Counted from the stretch's first letter, positions 42,713-51,498 are shown. The stretch is 64,000 nucleotides of DNA from Paenibacillus xylanilyticus (GCF_013359935.1 NZ_JABMCB010000191.1:1-64000), one strand, 5' to 3'. The notes: a model not told the origin generated them from the letters alone. Translations and numbers: made by a program.

Positions 42713-43429
42713 TCATTCGTTGGATTGAATTGCAATTAACAACTGCCGCTTGGCTTCTGCGACCAATCGGGGATTAATGGAGTACTGGAAGCTTCCCTCA
42801 TATCGCAAGCCTGATCCCATATGTATTTCCGCGATACCTGTTTGCCTTACCAAGGTTGGAATCTGGTCTATGGTTACCCCTGAGCCAGCCATAACCGTTA
42901 CTTTCAGCTCTTGCCCCAGTTCCTGAAGCTGCTTTAATTCGGGCATGGCTTCAGGCGCTGACTTTTTCCCTCCGGATGTAAGTACGCGCTCAACGGAGCC
43001 CACTGTGCTGATGGACTTAAGCGCCCGTGTCAGGCTTGCGCTCGCATCGATGGCTCGATGAAATGTAACACCCAGCCCCTGGGCTTCGACTGTACAAGCT
43101 TGCAGGGATAGCAGATCGACTTCCCCCTCTTCCGTCAGGGCACCGATCACGATGCCAGAGGCTCCAAGTTCTCTCGCTACACGCACATCCCGGGCCATGG
43201 CGCCAATGTCTTCAGCGCTATAGCGGAACGAGCGGCTATGAGGACGGATCATGACATACACCGGAATGGAGACTTGAGATACCACTTGCTCAATGACACC
43301 TAAGCTGGGGGTAAGTCCTCCTTCAGACATGGCAGAGACCAGCTCAATCCGATCTGCTCCACCCTGCTCAGCTGCCCTGGCATCGGCCGCATCCATAGCA
43401 ATCACTTCCAATATGGGCTGTCTTTTCAT
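42713..43429 (-). CDS. cutC: CutC-family TIM-barrel protein
   Basis: 238 residues; ATG 43429 with GGGAG seven bases ahead. The CutC pattern is clear: EVIAMDAADARAAEQGGADR, ELVSAMSEGGLTPS, VYVMIRPHSRSFRYS, GVTFHRAIDAS, VLTSGGKKSAPE. CutC was first named for copper homeostasis in E. coli, but a copper role is disputed and the true activity of most members is unknown. Here it is the first gene of an operon with GH29 and GH35, which argues for a sugar-related role; this is inference. It is divergent from an AraC regulator. Confidence 0.9.
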   Translation of the reverse strand: MKRQPILEVIAMDAADARAAEQGGADRIELVSAMSEGGLTPSLGVIEQVVSQVSIPVYVMIRPHSRSFRYSAEDIGAMARDVRVARELGASGIVIGALTEEGEVDLLSLQACTVEAQGLGVTFHRAIDASASLTRALKSISTVGSVERVLTSGGKKSAPEAMPELKQLQELGQELKVTVMAGSGVTIDQIPTLVRQTGIAEIHMGSGLRYEGSFQYSINPRLVAEAKRQLLIAIQSNE

Positions 43430-43508
43430 ATGGCAGCTCCCTTCGTTTCTTCCAATATATAAGTCCTCAAGACATCTCACCATTCACAAAACGTCCGGCT
43501 TTTTGACC

Positions 43509-43537
43509 TTTTGTGCACACTGACCGGATGGTATAAT
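43509..43537 (+). promoter_or_regulatory. putative sigma-A promoter of the AraC gene
   Basis: TTTTGT (43509-43514) and a perfect TATAAT (43532-43537) are 17 bases apart, 30 bases before the start codon of the regulator. The 138-base space to cutC must also hold the divergent operon promoter. Confidence 0.6.
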
Positions 43538-43567
43538 CTGTGACAACAATAATGAGGCGGTGATCCC

Positions 43568-44506
43568 ATGGATACGGATGTGATTTTTCCAAATATGACG
43601 AGTACACTGCAGATTACGGGATGTCATTTTGGCAGGAAATCACCCGGTTGGGTCTATCCGAAGCACCATCACCATTTATATGAAGTCTTGTATTGCCAAT
43701 CCGGAGAGGGCAGAATGCAGATCGGGACGGATGAAATTCTGCTGGGTTCAGGAGATTGGTTATTCATCCGGGCAGGCGCCAGACACCAGATGGAGAATGC
43801 TTGTGCTTGTACCAACGAATCTACAGGCGAAATTGAACCTATGGATCATTCGTGTTTCTCCTTTTTCAATATTCACTTCGATATCGATGATTCTGGGATG
43901 CGAAAAACGCTGAGCCAGCGTGAATATCGGCTTATTCCCCACAACCAGGCAGCTTCCACTGAACTGCCTGCTTATGTGACAAGAATTGAACTCGAGATGC
44001 AGCACAGTTTGTCTTCGAATTCTGCCGTGATCCAGAAAGACTCTGCAATCAGACTAACCTTGACCTCGGTCCAAAAGATGGCTCTGCAAGCCTACATTCT
44101 CCTGATTATTCAGGAAATAATCCTGCTGCAATCTGAGGAAGCAGAACATATTCCGGATGTCATACCGGAAGCTACCATGCATAAGGCGGATACCGCACAC
44201 CGAATCGAAGAGCAGCTGCAGACCATGATCTCCAGCGAAGGTTCCATCACGCAAATGGCTGAAAAACTGAATCTGAGCCGCAGCCAGTGCACCAAAATAT
44301 TTAAAGAAATATACGGCATTTCCCCTCGGCAGTATGTCACGGAAAAGAAGCTTAAACATGCGAAACAACTGCTTGTCAGTACCAATAAAACGATTGAGGA
44401 CATCGCGGATGAGCTCGGTTATCATTCCGTCAGCCACTTTTCCAGACAATTTCGGCGTGGTACCGGTCTCTCACCGAATCAGTTCCGTCCACGCCCCATG
44501 ACATAA
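43568..44506 (+). CDS. AraC-family regulator, probably of the cutC-GH29-GH35 operon
   Basis: 312 residues. N-terminal cupin (about 15-120; YPKHHHHLYEVLYCQSGEG and LLGSGDWLFIRAGARH) for ligand sensing and two C-terminal helix-turn-helix motifs (about 215-305; ITQMAEKLNLSRSQCTKIFK and IEDIADELGYHSVSHFSRQF). It is the only plus-strand gene of the glycan region and is divergent from the cutC-GH29-GH35 operon, which it probably activates. GAGGCGGTG precedes the ATG. Confidence 0.88.
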   Translation: MDTDVIFPNMTSTLQITGCHFGRKSPGWVYPKHHHHLYEVLYCQSGEGRMQIGTDEILLGSGDWLFIRAGARHQMENACACTNESTGEIEPMDHSCFSFFNIHFDIDDSGMRKTLSQREYRLIPHNQAASTELPAYVTRIELEMQHSLSSNSAVIQKDSAIRLTLTSVQKMALQAYILLIIQEIILLQSEEAEHIPDVIPEATMHKADTAHRIEEQLQTMISSEGSITQMAEKLNLSRSQCTKIFKEIYGISPRQYVTEKKLKHAKQLLVSTNKTIEDIADELGYHSVSHFSRQFRRGTGLSPNQFRPRPMT

Positions 44507-44546
44507 AGGACCGACAAAGCGCATCATTAGTGCCTTCGCGGTCCTT
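44506..44546. terminator. bidirectional terminator
   Basis: AAGGACCG (44506-44513) pairs with CGGTCCTT (44539-44546), with a partial inner stem. It serves the AraC gene and the converging BNR-repeat gene. The first arm overlaps the stop codon of the AraC gene. Confidence 0.7.
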
Positions 44547-44553
44547 ATTCATC

Positions 44554-45564
44554 TTATGGGTTAACGGTCAGTTTCCAGAACGCAATCCGTTCTCTCTTCC
44601 ACGTATAGGTGACATACAGTTCCTTCCCTTGGGCCACGATCGCCGGATACGAGTATTCCCCCGGTTTATTTTCCAGCACAAACTCATCGCCCCAAGTCTG
44701 ACCATTATCCACTGAAAAGGCGATCACCAGCGGGGTTCGAGGACTCTCCGTTGCATACCCGCTGACTGGATTGAAGACAAGCGCAAGCAAGCCATTTCCC
44801 ATCAAAGTGGCATCAATTCCGCTATTATTGTTGGGCAACTCTGTCCGGTAAGCTTCACACCATGTCCATCCACCATCATCCGAATCACTGCGAAAAACAG
44901 CCCCCTCGGTACTGCGCAGAAACATATGCACACACTTCCCGCCGGAAGACCACAAGGTGGGCTGAATCAGCCCCTTGGCAAACCAGTGCTCCGCTCCAAC
45001 ATAGGTGGACAGGTCCATCGGCACATGAGCACTCTTCGTCCATGTCTCCCCACGATCGGTTGAGATATCGACAAAAGACTCCCATATCTGTTTGCCGGAG
45101 CCCTCTGGTTCCAATCGTTCAATGGATGCCGGAGCCAGAATCATTCCATCCTCCAGTTGAATAGGCTTGTTGCGAACCGGCCCACGACCACCGATATCTC
45201 CAGGCACCAGTTCCTTGGGAGCGGACCACGTATGCCCGCCGTCGCCGGAGCGAATGATGCGGGTATGCCAATCCGTTATTTCGTGCCCTACCTTGTAAAA
45301 CAGCATTAGTGAACCACCCTGCGCATACAGTACCGGGTTCCAATGAGCGATGCCCTCTTCATCTGCGACTTTACGCGGAGCAGACCATGATCCTTGTTCC
45401 TGCCTTGCCATCCATATCGCAACATCACTTGCCTTCTCATGCCGGCCTGCAAACCAAGCAGCCAGCACAGCTCCATCCGGTAAAACAGCAACCGTGGAAG
45501 CATGGCTGCTCTGAAAAGGCTGACCTTCCTGAAAGATATATTGTTTGTCGGCAATGATCTTCAT
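44554..45564 (-). CDS. BNR-repeat sialidase-family protein
   Basis: 336 residues from ATG 45564 behind AAAGGAGG. Three Asp boxes are visible (SGDGGHTW, STDRGETW, SVDNGQTW), which mark a six-bladed beta-propeller of the sialidase superfamily (BNR_2 type). The N-terminal Arg triad of true sialidases (FRIP motif) is not evident; the start has AAWFAGRHEKASDVAIWMAR instead. It may be an unusual exo-glycosidase or a sugar lyase/hydrolase of another specificity. No signal peptide. Monocistronic, between two terminators. Confidence 0.75.
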   Translation of the reverse strand: MKIIADKQYIFQEGQPFQSSHASTVAVLPDGAVLAAWFAGRHEKASDVAIWMARQEQGSWSAPRKVADEEGIAHWNPVLYAQGGSLMLFYKVGHEITDWHTRIIRSGDGGHTWSAPKELVPGDIGGRGPVRNKPIQLEDGMILAPASIERLEPEGSGKQIWESFVDISTDRGETWTKSAHVPMDLSTYVGAEHWFAKGLIQPTLWSSGGKCVHMFLRSTEGAVFRSDSDDGGWTWCEAYRTELPNNNSGIDATLMGNGLLALVFNPVSGYATESPRTPLVIAFSVDNGQTWGDEFVLENKPGEYSYPAIVAQGKELYVTYTWKRERIAFWKLTVNP

Positions 45565-45738
45565 CAATGGAGTCCTCCTTTGGAATGGCAGGTTATTTCT
45601 GTCCCCTACGTTCTCATGTAAATGTGAAATTTAACTTATATCCCGTTGAGTCCGATTCCTTACTGTTATTTTTGTTATTGTATTAATGTTATTATTATTT
45701 AGGTTTAGTCTAAAACGTTAGGTTCAGAACGTCAATAC

Positions 45739-45766
45739 AAAAAAAAGACACCCGGGAGGGTGTCTT
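45739..45766 (-). terminator. terminator of the small membrane-protein gene
   Basis: On the minus strand AAGACACCC-TCC-CGGGTGTCTT is followed by TTTTTT. The rest of 45568-45804 is AT-rich and should hold the promoter of the BNR gene; GAACCTAA also occurs ahead of the GH3 gene at 48951-48958. Confidence 0.8.
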
Positions 45767-45804
45767 CTTGCCTCGGATGTCCTAACGGGGCATCCAAGCT
45801 TTTT

Positions 45805-45996
45805 TTATTTTTTGCGACGAGCCTTCGTCATTCGATTAAACATAATAAGTGCGGCAATCACCATGGCAATCATGGCGATGTTACTCGCTGCTTCCTGCGA
45901 CATGCCGAACAGCATGCCCAGGTTGGTTACCAGGCTTCTTACGATCAGCGCCACCGCAATCAGCAGGATTGGACTCCAAAAATTATACCTTCTCAT
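45805..45996 (-). CDS. small two-helix membrane protein
   Basis: 63 residues from ATG 45996 (GGAG about 11 bases ahead; GTG at 46008 is an alternative). The N-terminus is basic (MRRYNFW), two hydrophobic segments (about 8-24 and 36-54) follow, and the end is KARRKK, so both ends are probably cytoplasmic. Similar short proteins of unknown role are common in Paenibacillus. It has its own terminator. Confidence 0.65.
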   Translation of the reverse strand: MRRYNFWSPILLIAVALIVRSLVTNLGMLFGMSQEAASNIAMIAMVIAALIMFNRMTKARRKK

Positions 45997-46110
45997 CCTT
46001 CGCAACACTCCTGACCAGATTGTTCAGAATTCCAGGATATCCTAACAACATCATAACAGTCAGCCTGTCCAGTGACAACATTCACCTCACTGAATGTCTG
46101 TCTGCCCGTC

Positions 46111-48894
46111 CTAGACCTGTTTGAATTCAATCCAGTCAATCTGCAGACCCGGCTTGGTGAAGTCGAGCTTCAACTCATACAGTCCTGCTTCCAGCTCTAC
46201 TTTTACAAGCTTCTGTCTGATCCATTTGCCCTCTGTACCATTCGTTTGAATGGTCGTCATCAACTGGTCGTTCAGGAGCACATTACATGCGCTTTGAGCC
46301 AGTTCCGGCTCAGGGGACATGATCTGTACGATAATCCGATATTGGCCTGCCTCGTCTACTTTCATGTAAACCGGCTCACCTACAATAGGCTTCACTTGTG
46401 CATTCTCAGCCAGAACTTGGGCCTTTTCTGCAGAAAGGGATGCATTTGCCTGGAATGAAGCGACGTTCTCCACAATTTCATGCTTTCTGGAGGAAACTGG
46501 TGCATTCATGATGAATTTGCAAATATTGATCGCCGAGCGCTGCAGCTCTCCGCGTGTCAGTGTTCCATTGGCGAGAGATTCAATCGTATTGTCATCCCAG
46601 CCGTTGATCTCTGCGCCATAGTTTGGCACGACCATGTACAGGTCGTTCTGGGCACGGATCATCCAGTTTGTATATTTGCGGTCAGCCTCTCCGCCTTCGA
46701 CCACATCGTTCATAATGGCCCACCAGTCTGTCATAACGATCCCGTCGAAGCCCCACTCTCCGCGTAGAATGGTCGTGTTCAGATCGTAGTTGGATGCAGC
46801 CCAGTGCCCGTTAACTGGGTTGTAGGAGGTCATGATGGAATTCGCGCCGCCTTGTTTTACCGCAATTTCGAACCCTTTCAGGTAAATTTCGCGCAGTGCA
46901 CGTTCCGAGACTACAGCATCGACTTTGCTGCGGTGTTTCTCCTGATTGTTGCAGGCAAAGTGCTTCAGGGTCGCATTGGATCCACCCTTCATAATGCCTT
47001 TGGTGCATGCTGCAGCAAACACACCCGAGATCAGCGGATCTTCAGAGAAGTACTCGAAGTTACGACCATTCAGCGGGCTCCGGCGGATATTGAGTCCAGG
47101 TCCGAGCAGGGTATCTACCTGATTTCTCAGCAATTCCTGTCCTTCCATAACGTACAGCTCTTCAACCAGGTCCGTATTCCATGTCGCCGCCAGCAGAGTT
47201 CCGATTGATACTTGCGTGGCTTTCTCTCCGCTATCCATACGAATACCGGACGGGCCATCTGCTGTGCAGGCCACAGGAATACCATAGTTAAACAGGCTAT
47301 CGCTGACACCACCGAATGCAGAAGCTGTACCGGAAGTAACGAGCGGACTGCTCATACCTTCGCCTCGCACAATCGCAGCCAGATCCTGATCGCTCAATTG
47401 GGCAATGAAGGCTTCCAGACTGACTTTGCCGTTTTTGACATCACTCAGTTTGTAGCCTTGGTTGCCCGTTTGCTCCAGCGTTTGTGGCAGGTTTTGCTCA
47501 ATCCGATCAGCCATGGAGACCTGACGCTTCGGCACTTCCACGTAAGTCAGCTCGTATGATCCATCTGCCTTGCGAACACCCGGTTTCATCCGCGTGAAAT
47601 CTTCGGTTGGTGCCATCGCCTCTTGCAGCTGCTCTACGACCTGAAGGGCGTCGATCACGTACCCGTCCTGGCCATCAACGCGGAGGTGCTGCGCTTGCTT
47701 GACGCTGGTTCCAACATGCAGACGATAGGTGCCCTCTTCGAGAACATAAGCGGAAGCATGACCTGTTACACCTGCATCATCGTAGGAAGCCATGGCCTGT
47801 ACTGGGAAGCTTACAGTGAGGCGTTCTGATTCTCCAGGCTGAAGCAGTCCCGTTTTGCCGAAAGCCACCAGCGCTTTCACAGGTTGTCCCAGTTTGCCTT
47901 GCGGAGCTTCATAATACACCTGCACAACCTCTTTGCCCGCATATGTTGTGCCCGAGTTGGTCACATTTACACGAACTTCAATCACGGTTTCGCCATCTCG
48001 GGACACCGATTTCGCTTCTTCCGGTTGAATGGCAAACGTCGTATAAGACAGGCCGTAACCGAATTCAAACTGCACCTTTTCAGGTCGAAACGTTTCGAAA
48101 TAACGATAACCCACATAAATATCTTCCTGATACAGGTTCTTGAACTCATTGCCATAGTTGCTTGTCGAAGGATAATCTTCGATGGAATATGCAATCGTAT
48201 CCGTCAGCTTACCGCTAGGTGTAACGTCACCCGCCAGTACATCGGCAATCGCATTACCACCTTCCATACCACCGTGCCAGGAGTAAATGACGCCTTGAAT
48301 CGGATGTACATACGTTTCGTTCAGCCAGCTCATATCGATGATATTCGATACATTCAGCACTACGATGGTGTGTTCAAAATGCGCCGTAACCTGCTTCAGC
48401 ATGGCTTTCTCATCTTCTGTCAGCTGGTAGCTGCCTGGTGCATCGGCATTGTCCTGATCTTCCCCTGCTGTACGTCCAATCACGACAATAGCCTTGCTGG
48501 AGTTGCTTCTGGCTTGTGCAACCAGTTCATCTGTCAGAGGCATTTCCTTTTGGTTCCACGGTTCAGCAGCCCATACTTTACCGCCATCATCAAATGGATT
48601 TTCCTCAATCCACTTTTCATAGACAGCTGCCAGCTCTTCATTAACGGTGATATTCTTCTTGCTGCGCAGTCCATCCAGCAGATTGGTTGTATACGCTACA
48701 TGTACGCTTCCGCCTGAACCTGTGCCGCTACGATAGTAGTTGACTTGAATACGGCCAAAAACTGAAACGTTTTCGTTTTCACGAAGCGGAAGAACCTGAC
48801 CTTCGTTTTTCAAAAGCACCGCGCCTTCTGCGGCAACCGTGCGGCTAAATTCTGCAAACCCTTCCAATGGAACTCCGATTTGATGTGTGCTCAA
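46111..48894 (-). CDS. glycoside hydrolase family 3 with reversed domain order and C-terminal sugar-binding-like domain
   Basis: 927 residues. The GH3 C-terminal domain comes first (about 10-290; AVVIGRTAGEDQDNAD-type segment), then a fibronectin-III-like domain (about 300-410), then the catalytic N-terminal barrel (about 460-790) with CTADGPSGIR, GPGLNIRRSPLNGRNFEYFS, LKHFACNN and the nucleophile Asp723 in GIVMTDWWA. The last 100 residues (about 830-927; ending LQIDWIEFKQV) look like a CBM6/35-type beta-sandwich. This swapped order is known for a GH3 subgroup of gut and soil Firmicutes. No signal peptide. Substrate (beta-glucoside or beta-xyloside) undecided. Confidence 0.92.
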   Translation of the reverse strand: MSTHQIGVPLEGFAEFSRTVAAEGAVLLKNEGQVLPLRENENVSVFGRIQVNYYRSGTGSGGSVHVAYTTNLLDGLRSKKNITVNEELAAVYEKWIEENPFDDGGKVWAAEPWNQKEMPLTDELVAQARSNSSKAIVVIGRTAGEDQDNADAPGSYQLTEDEKAMLKQVTAHFEHTIVVLNVSNIIDMSWLNETYVHPIQGVIYSWHGGMEGGNAIADVLAGDVTPSGKLTDTIAYSIEDYPSTSNYGNEFKNLYQEDIYVGYRYFETFRPEKVQFEFGYGLSYTTFAIQPEEAKSVSRDGETVIEVRVNVTNSGTTYAGKEVVQVYYEAPQGKLGQPVKALVAFGKTGLLQPGESERLTVSFPVQAMASYDDAGVTGHASAYVLEEGTYRLHVGTSVKQAQHLRVDGQDGYVIDALQVVEQLQEAMAPTEDFTRMKPGVRKADGSYELTYVEVPKRQVSMADRIEQNLPQTLEQTGNQGYKLSDVKNGKVSLEAFIAQLSDQDLAAIVRGEGMSSPLVTSGTASAFGGVSDSLFNYGIPVACTADGPSGIRMDSGEKATQVSIGTLLAATWNTDLVEELYVMEGQELLRNQVDTLLGPGLNIRRSPLNGRNFEYFSEDPLISGVFAAACTKGIMKGGSNATLKHFACNNQEKHRSKVDAVVSERALREIYLKGFEIAVKQGGANSIMTSYNPVNGHWAASNYDLNTTILRGEWGFDGIVMTDWWAIMNDVVEGGEADRKYTNWMIRAQNDLYMVVPNYGAEINGWDDNTIESLANGTLTRGELQRSAINICKFIMNAPVSSRKHEIVENVASFQANASLSAEKAQVLAENAQVKPIVGEPVYMKVDEAGQYRIIVQIMSPEPELAQSACNVLLNDQLMTTIQTNGTEGKWIRQKLVKVELEAGLYELKLDFTKPGLQIDWIEFKQV

Positions 48895-48982
48895 TGATTT
48901 CCCTCCTGATTGTCATCCCCATATCCACGAATCGCTATGTATAAAATGAACCTAAAACAACCTACATTAGGCCACTTCGATT

Positions 48983-49145
48983 GCAGAACAACCTTCCGAT
49001 CACTCTTATCCCCAGATTTCCTGACTCCCTTTTCTAAGGGAGAAATCCGGTGATAAAGGCGAAGTGTATGCTTCCGATGCAGCTTTCCTCCAGAAAGCTT
49101 TTAGCTTCGCTTCTCCAGGTTATTTCTGCCCTCTCCGTTCTCATG
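48983..49145 (+). repeat. dispersed hairpin repeat, copy D (with internal insertion)
   Basis: Starts GCAGAACAACCTTCCGATCA, has CCCCAGATTTCC...GGAGAAATCCGGTGATAA in the centre, then GCGAA, about 45 extra bases containing the palindrome-like CTTTCCTCCAGAAAG, and resumes TAGCTTCGCTTCTCCAGG to CCCTCTCCGTTC. It lies upstream of the reversed GH3 gene. The interval 48895-49357 holds this repeat and a terminator and no gene I can support. Confidence 0.8.
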
Positions 49146-49301
49146 TATTTGTTACATCAAGCCCATCTTATAAATTAGATATTCAGTGATTTGGTAAATT
49201 CACTTGTACCTAGTCCCATATTAACAGATTCTATAGAAGAAAATAACTCACGAAACCGCTTTTTCACATTGTCGACATGCATTTTAGAAAAATGGTTAAT
49301 C

Positions 49302-49336
49302 AAAAAAGCCACGAACGTAATTCGTCCGTGACTTTT
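49302..49336 (-). terminator. terminator of the LtrA-family gene
   Basis: On the minus strand GTCACGGACG-AATTA-CGTTCGTGGC is followed by TTTTTTG. It lies 20 bases after the stop codon at 49358. Confidence 0.75.
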
Positions 49337-49357
49337 AATGTATTTTCAATCCGCTAC

Positions 49358-50446
49358 TTAAGTCGTCAGCTTCGCATACAGAAGGAAAAATAACATATCT
49401 TCCCCTACGATGACGTAGTTCGGAACCTGGTAGATCAGATCCACTATAACAAATGCAACCAATACCCCCACCATAGCTACCAGATGACGTGGACGCAGCC
49501 TTTGATGTGCATGCCGATAACGATGGAACACGAGCGAGGTCGAGAGGAAGTATAATAGCACAGATCCAAAACCAAACCCCAGCATGAACACATAGTTGAG
49601 CTCATTCAGATAGAGCAGCTGAATCGAAGCTGCAATCATACTCATCGAAATGTAGATGAACAGATGCCCATAGATGATCGCTTGCCCGGCGGTCTGAATT
49701 TCTTTGCTAACCTTTTTCTCGACATTATCGAAATACTGCCACCACATCGCAATGACAAATATGGAAGTAAAGGCGGCAAACAGGATGGATCTCAGATCCC
49801 AATGATCCGCTTGAAGCACAGCGATAATACTGATCACCGACTCACCCAGCAGGATGAGTGTAAAGAGCGCAAAGCGTTCGAGCAGATGATGTGTGTGGAT
49901 CGGTACCTTCACCAGATTTTTGCGACCAATCAGCGGAAGCACGATATCTACTGCGATCCCCGCATACAGCACGACATAACGCAGCCAGGAATCAAAGAAC
50001 AGAGAACCCGTGGAGATCAGGATACCGATAATAAAGCAGATACCCAGATACCGGGCAGCCTGTTGTTGATGTGCACTTTTGGACTTATGTACTGTAAGAT
50101 ACTGAATTGCCGTAAAAGCCCTCGATCCGATATACCCCACGAAGAATGACAGGTAATATTGGTCAAAATGAGTCGAGAGGCTTGCTGTCATGACGAGAAC
50201 CGACAGAAGCTGAAGGATGAGGAAGACGCGGTGGCTGAGGATATCCTGACCGTATCGGTTAATGAATAAGGTCTGCCCAACCCATGCCCACCAAACAGGG
50301 ATGAAGATTAATACAAATTTCAACAGATATTCAAACGTAATGACGCCATGCTCGGCATGCAGCAGGACATGACCTGCTTTGGACACGGCTGCTACGAAGA
50401 GCAGATCGTAGAACAGCTCCAGCCAGGTAACCTTTTTCTCCATCAT
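49358..50446 (-). CDS. low-temperature-requirement A (LtrA) family membrane protein
   Basis: 362 residues from ATG 50446 (AAAGGAG nine bases ahead). About ten membrane segments. The family start KVTWLELFYDLLFVAAVSK is clear, as are the ERFALFTLILLGESVISI and AMWWQYFD motifs. LtrA was first found in Listeria as needed for growth at low temperature; the molecular role is unknown. It stands alone, ended by a hairpin terminator. Confidence 0.88.
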   Translation of the reverse strand: MMEKKVTWLELFYDLLFVAAVSKAGHVLLHAEHGVITFEYLLKFVLIFIPVWWAWVGQTLFINRYGQDILSHRVFLILQLLSVLVMTASLSTHFDQYYLSFFVGYIGSRAFTAIQYLTVHKSKSAHQQQAARYLGICFIIGILISTGSLFFDSWLRYVVLYAGIAVDIVLPLIGRKNLVKVPIHTHHLLERFALFTLILLGESVISIIAVLQADHWDLRSILFAAFTSIFVIAMWWQYFDNVEKKVSKEIQTAGQAIIYGHLFIYISMSMIAASIQLLYLNELNYVFMLGFGFGSVLLYFLSTSLVFHRYRHAHQRLRPRHLVAMVGVLVAFVIVDLIYQVPNYVIVGEDMLFFLLYAKLTT

Positions 50447-50507
50447 CCTTCGATGCTCCTTTGGGTTCAAGTCGTAATGTGCTTTATGTTACATTGAATC
50501 CATTCGC

Positions 50508-50532
50508 GGCCAGAACATCGTTCTGACCGCTA
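50508..50532. terminator. stem-loop after mhqO
   Basis: GCGGCCAGAAC-ATC-GTTCTGACCGC is an almost perfect 11-bp stem that follows the mhqO stop on the minus strand. No T-tract follows. Its CAGAAC arm resembles the outer arm of the dispersed repeat. Confidence 0.4.
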
Positions 50533-50541
50533 GGGTCTATA

Positions 50542-51498
50542 TTATTTAGCAGCTGTCGCAGGTTCCAACGTTCTTACCACAATCGGCTGCAGGTTGCTCT
50601 CAATTTGATCACGATATTGCTCGAACCATTCTGGCAGCATCAGTTTTTGTCCGAGTGCATCCGCAGGTTCGTCTTTCGCAAATCCCGGTGGATCTGTCGC
50701 AATTTCAAACAGGATTCCACCCGCTTCTCTGAAGTAGATGGCGTTAAAGTATTGACGATCCCGGACCGGAGTTGGTTGATATCCGTATTGATATACGGCA
50801 CCTCTCCATGCTTCATGCTCTTCAAAATCTTTGGCACGCCACGCAATGTGGTGTACTGTGCCTGAGCCGCCTACTCCCAGAGGGATCCGGGTGACCGGAA
50901 CATCCACGACATTACCGATATCGCCGCTGGAGCGGAAGCGAGCATATTCCTCATTTTCATCCACTCTGACGAATCCCAAAATATTCTCCAGCGCATCCAT
51001 CGTTCTTTGTGGATTCACACTGAACAATACTGCACCACCAAAGCCTTTGATGGCTTTGTCTGCCGGAATTCCTTCATGCTCCCATGTGCTGGCAGCTCCT
51101 TCTTCCCGTTCAACAAGCTCAAGCCGCAGACCTTCACTGTCTTCGAATTGGAGAAGTTCTTCGTTAAAGCGACTTGTTTTGGTTACTTCAATGTTATACC
51201 GTTCCAACCGATCCTGCCAGAAGCCAATAGTCCCAGGAGGAATGACATACGAGGTGATGCCTACTTGACCGCCGCCAATTTTACCCCGAGGTGATCCGGC
51301 AGATGGGAAGAAGGTAATAATGGTTCCCGGGCTGCCTTTCTCATCTCCAAAGTACAGATGGTACACGTCTGGTGCATCGAAGTTGATTGTTTTTTTCACG
51401 AGACGAAGTCCCAGAACCCCGGCGTAAAAGTCGACATTGGCCTGTGGATCTCCCGCAAAAGCCGTAATATGGTGAATACCTGCAGTTTGAAATGTCAT
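50542..51498 (-). CDS. mhqO: ring-cleaving dioxygenase, MhqO/VOC family
   Basis: 318 residues with two vicinal-oxygen-chelate repeats (IHHITAFAGDPQANVDFY at 8-25 and VHHIAWRAKDFEEHEAW about 215). The metal ligands are the His of each IHH/VHH motif and a Glu near LFEIATDPPGF. MhqO-type enzymes break down hydroquinones and quinone-like compounds after electrophile stress in Bacilli. AAGGAGG is seven bases before the ATG. An MhqR-type box at 51571-51588 upstream supports the call. Confidence 0.88.
   Translation of the reverse strand: MTFQTAGIHHITAFAGDPQANVDFYAGVLGLRLVKKTINFDAPDVYHLYFGDEKGSPGTIITFFPSAGSPRGKIGGGQVGITSYVIPPGTIGFWQDRLERYNIEVTKTSRFNEELLQFEDSEGLRLELVEREEGAASTWEHEGIPADKAIKGFGGAVLFSVNPQRTMDALENILGFVRVDENEEYARFRSSGDIGNVVDVPVTRIPLGVGGSGTVHHIAWRAKDFEEHEAWRGAVYQYGYQPTPVRDRQYFNAIYFREAGGILFEIATDPPGFAKDEPADALGQKLMLPEWFEQYRDQIESNLQPIVVRTLEPATAAK

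Noticed and set aside
47884-48717. Plus-strand frame opposite the reversed-order GH3 gene
   Set aside because: Antisense shadow of a certain gene.
45695-48965. GAACCTAA/TTAGGTTC motifs ahead of both the BNR-repeat gene and the reversed GH3 gene
   Set aside because: Only two instances in opposite orientation relative to the genes and in AT-rich sequence; could be chance.
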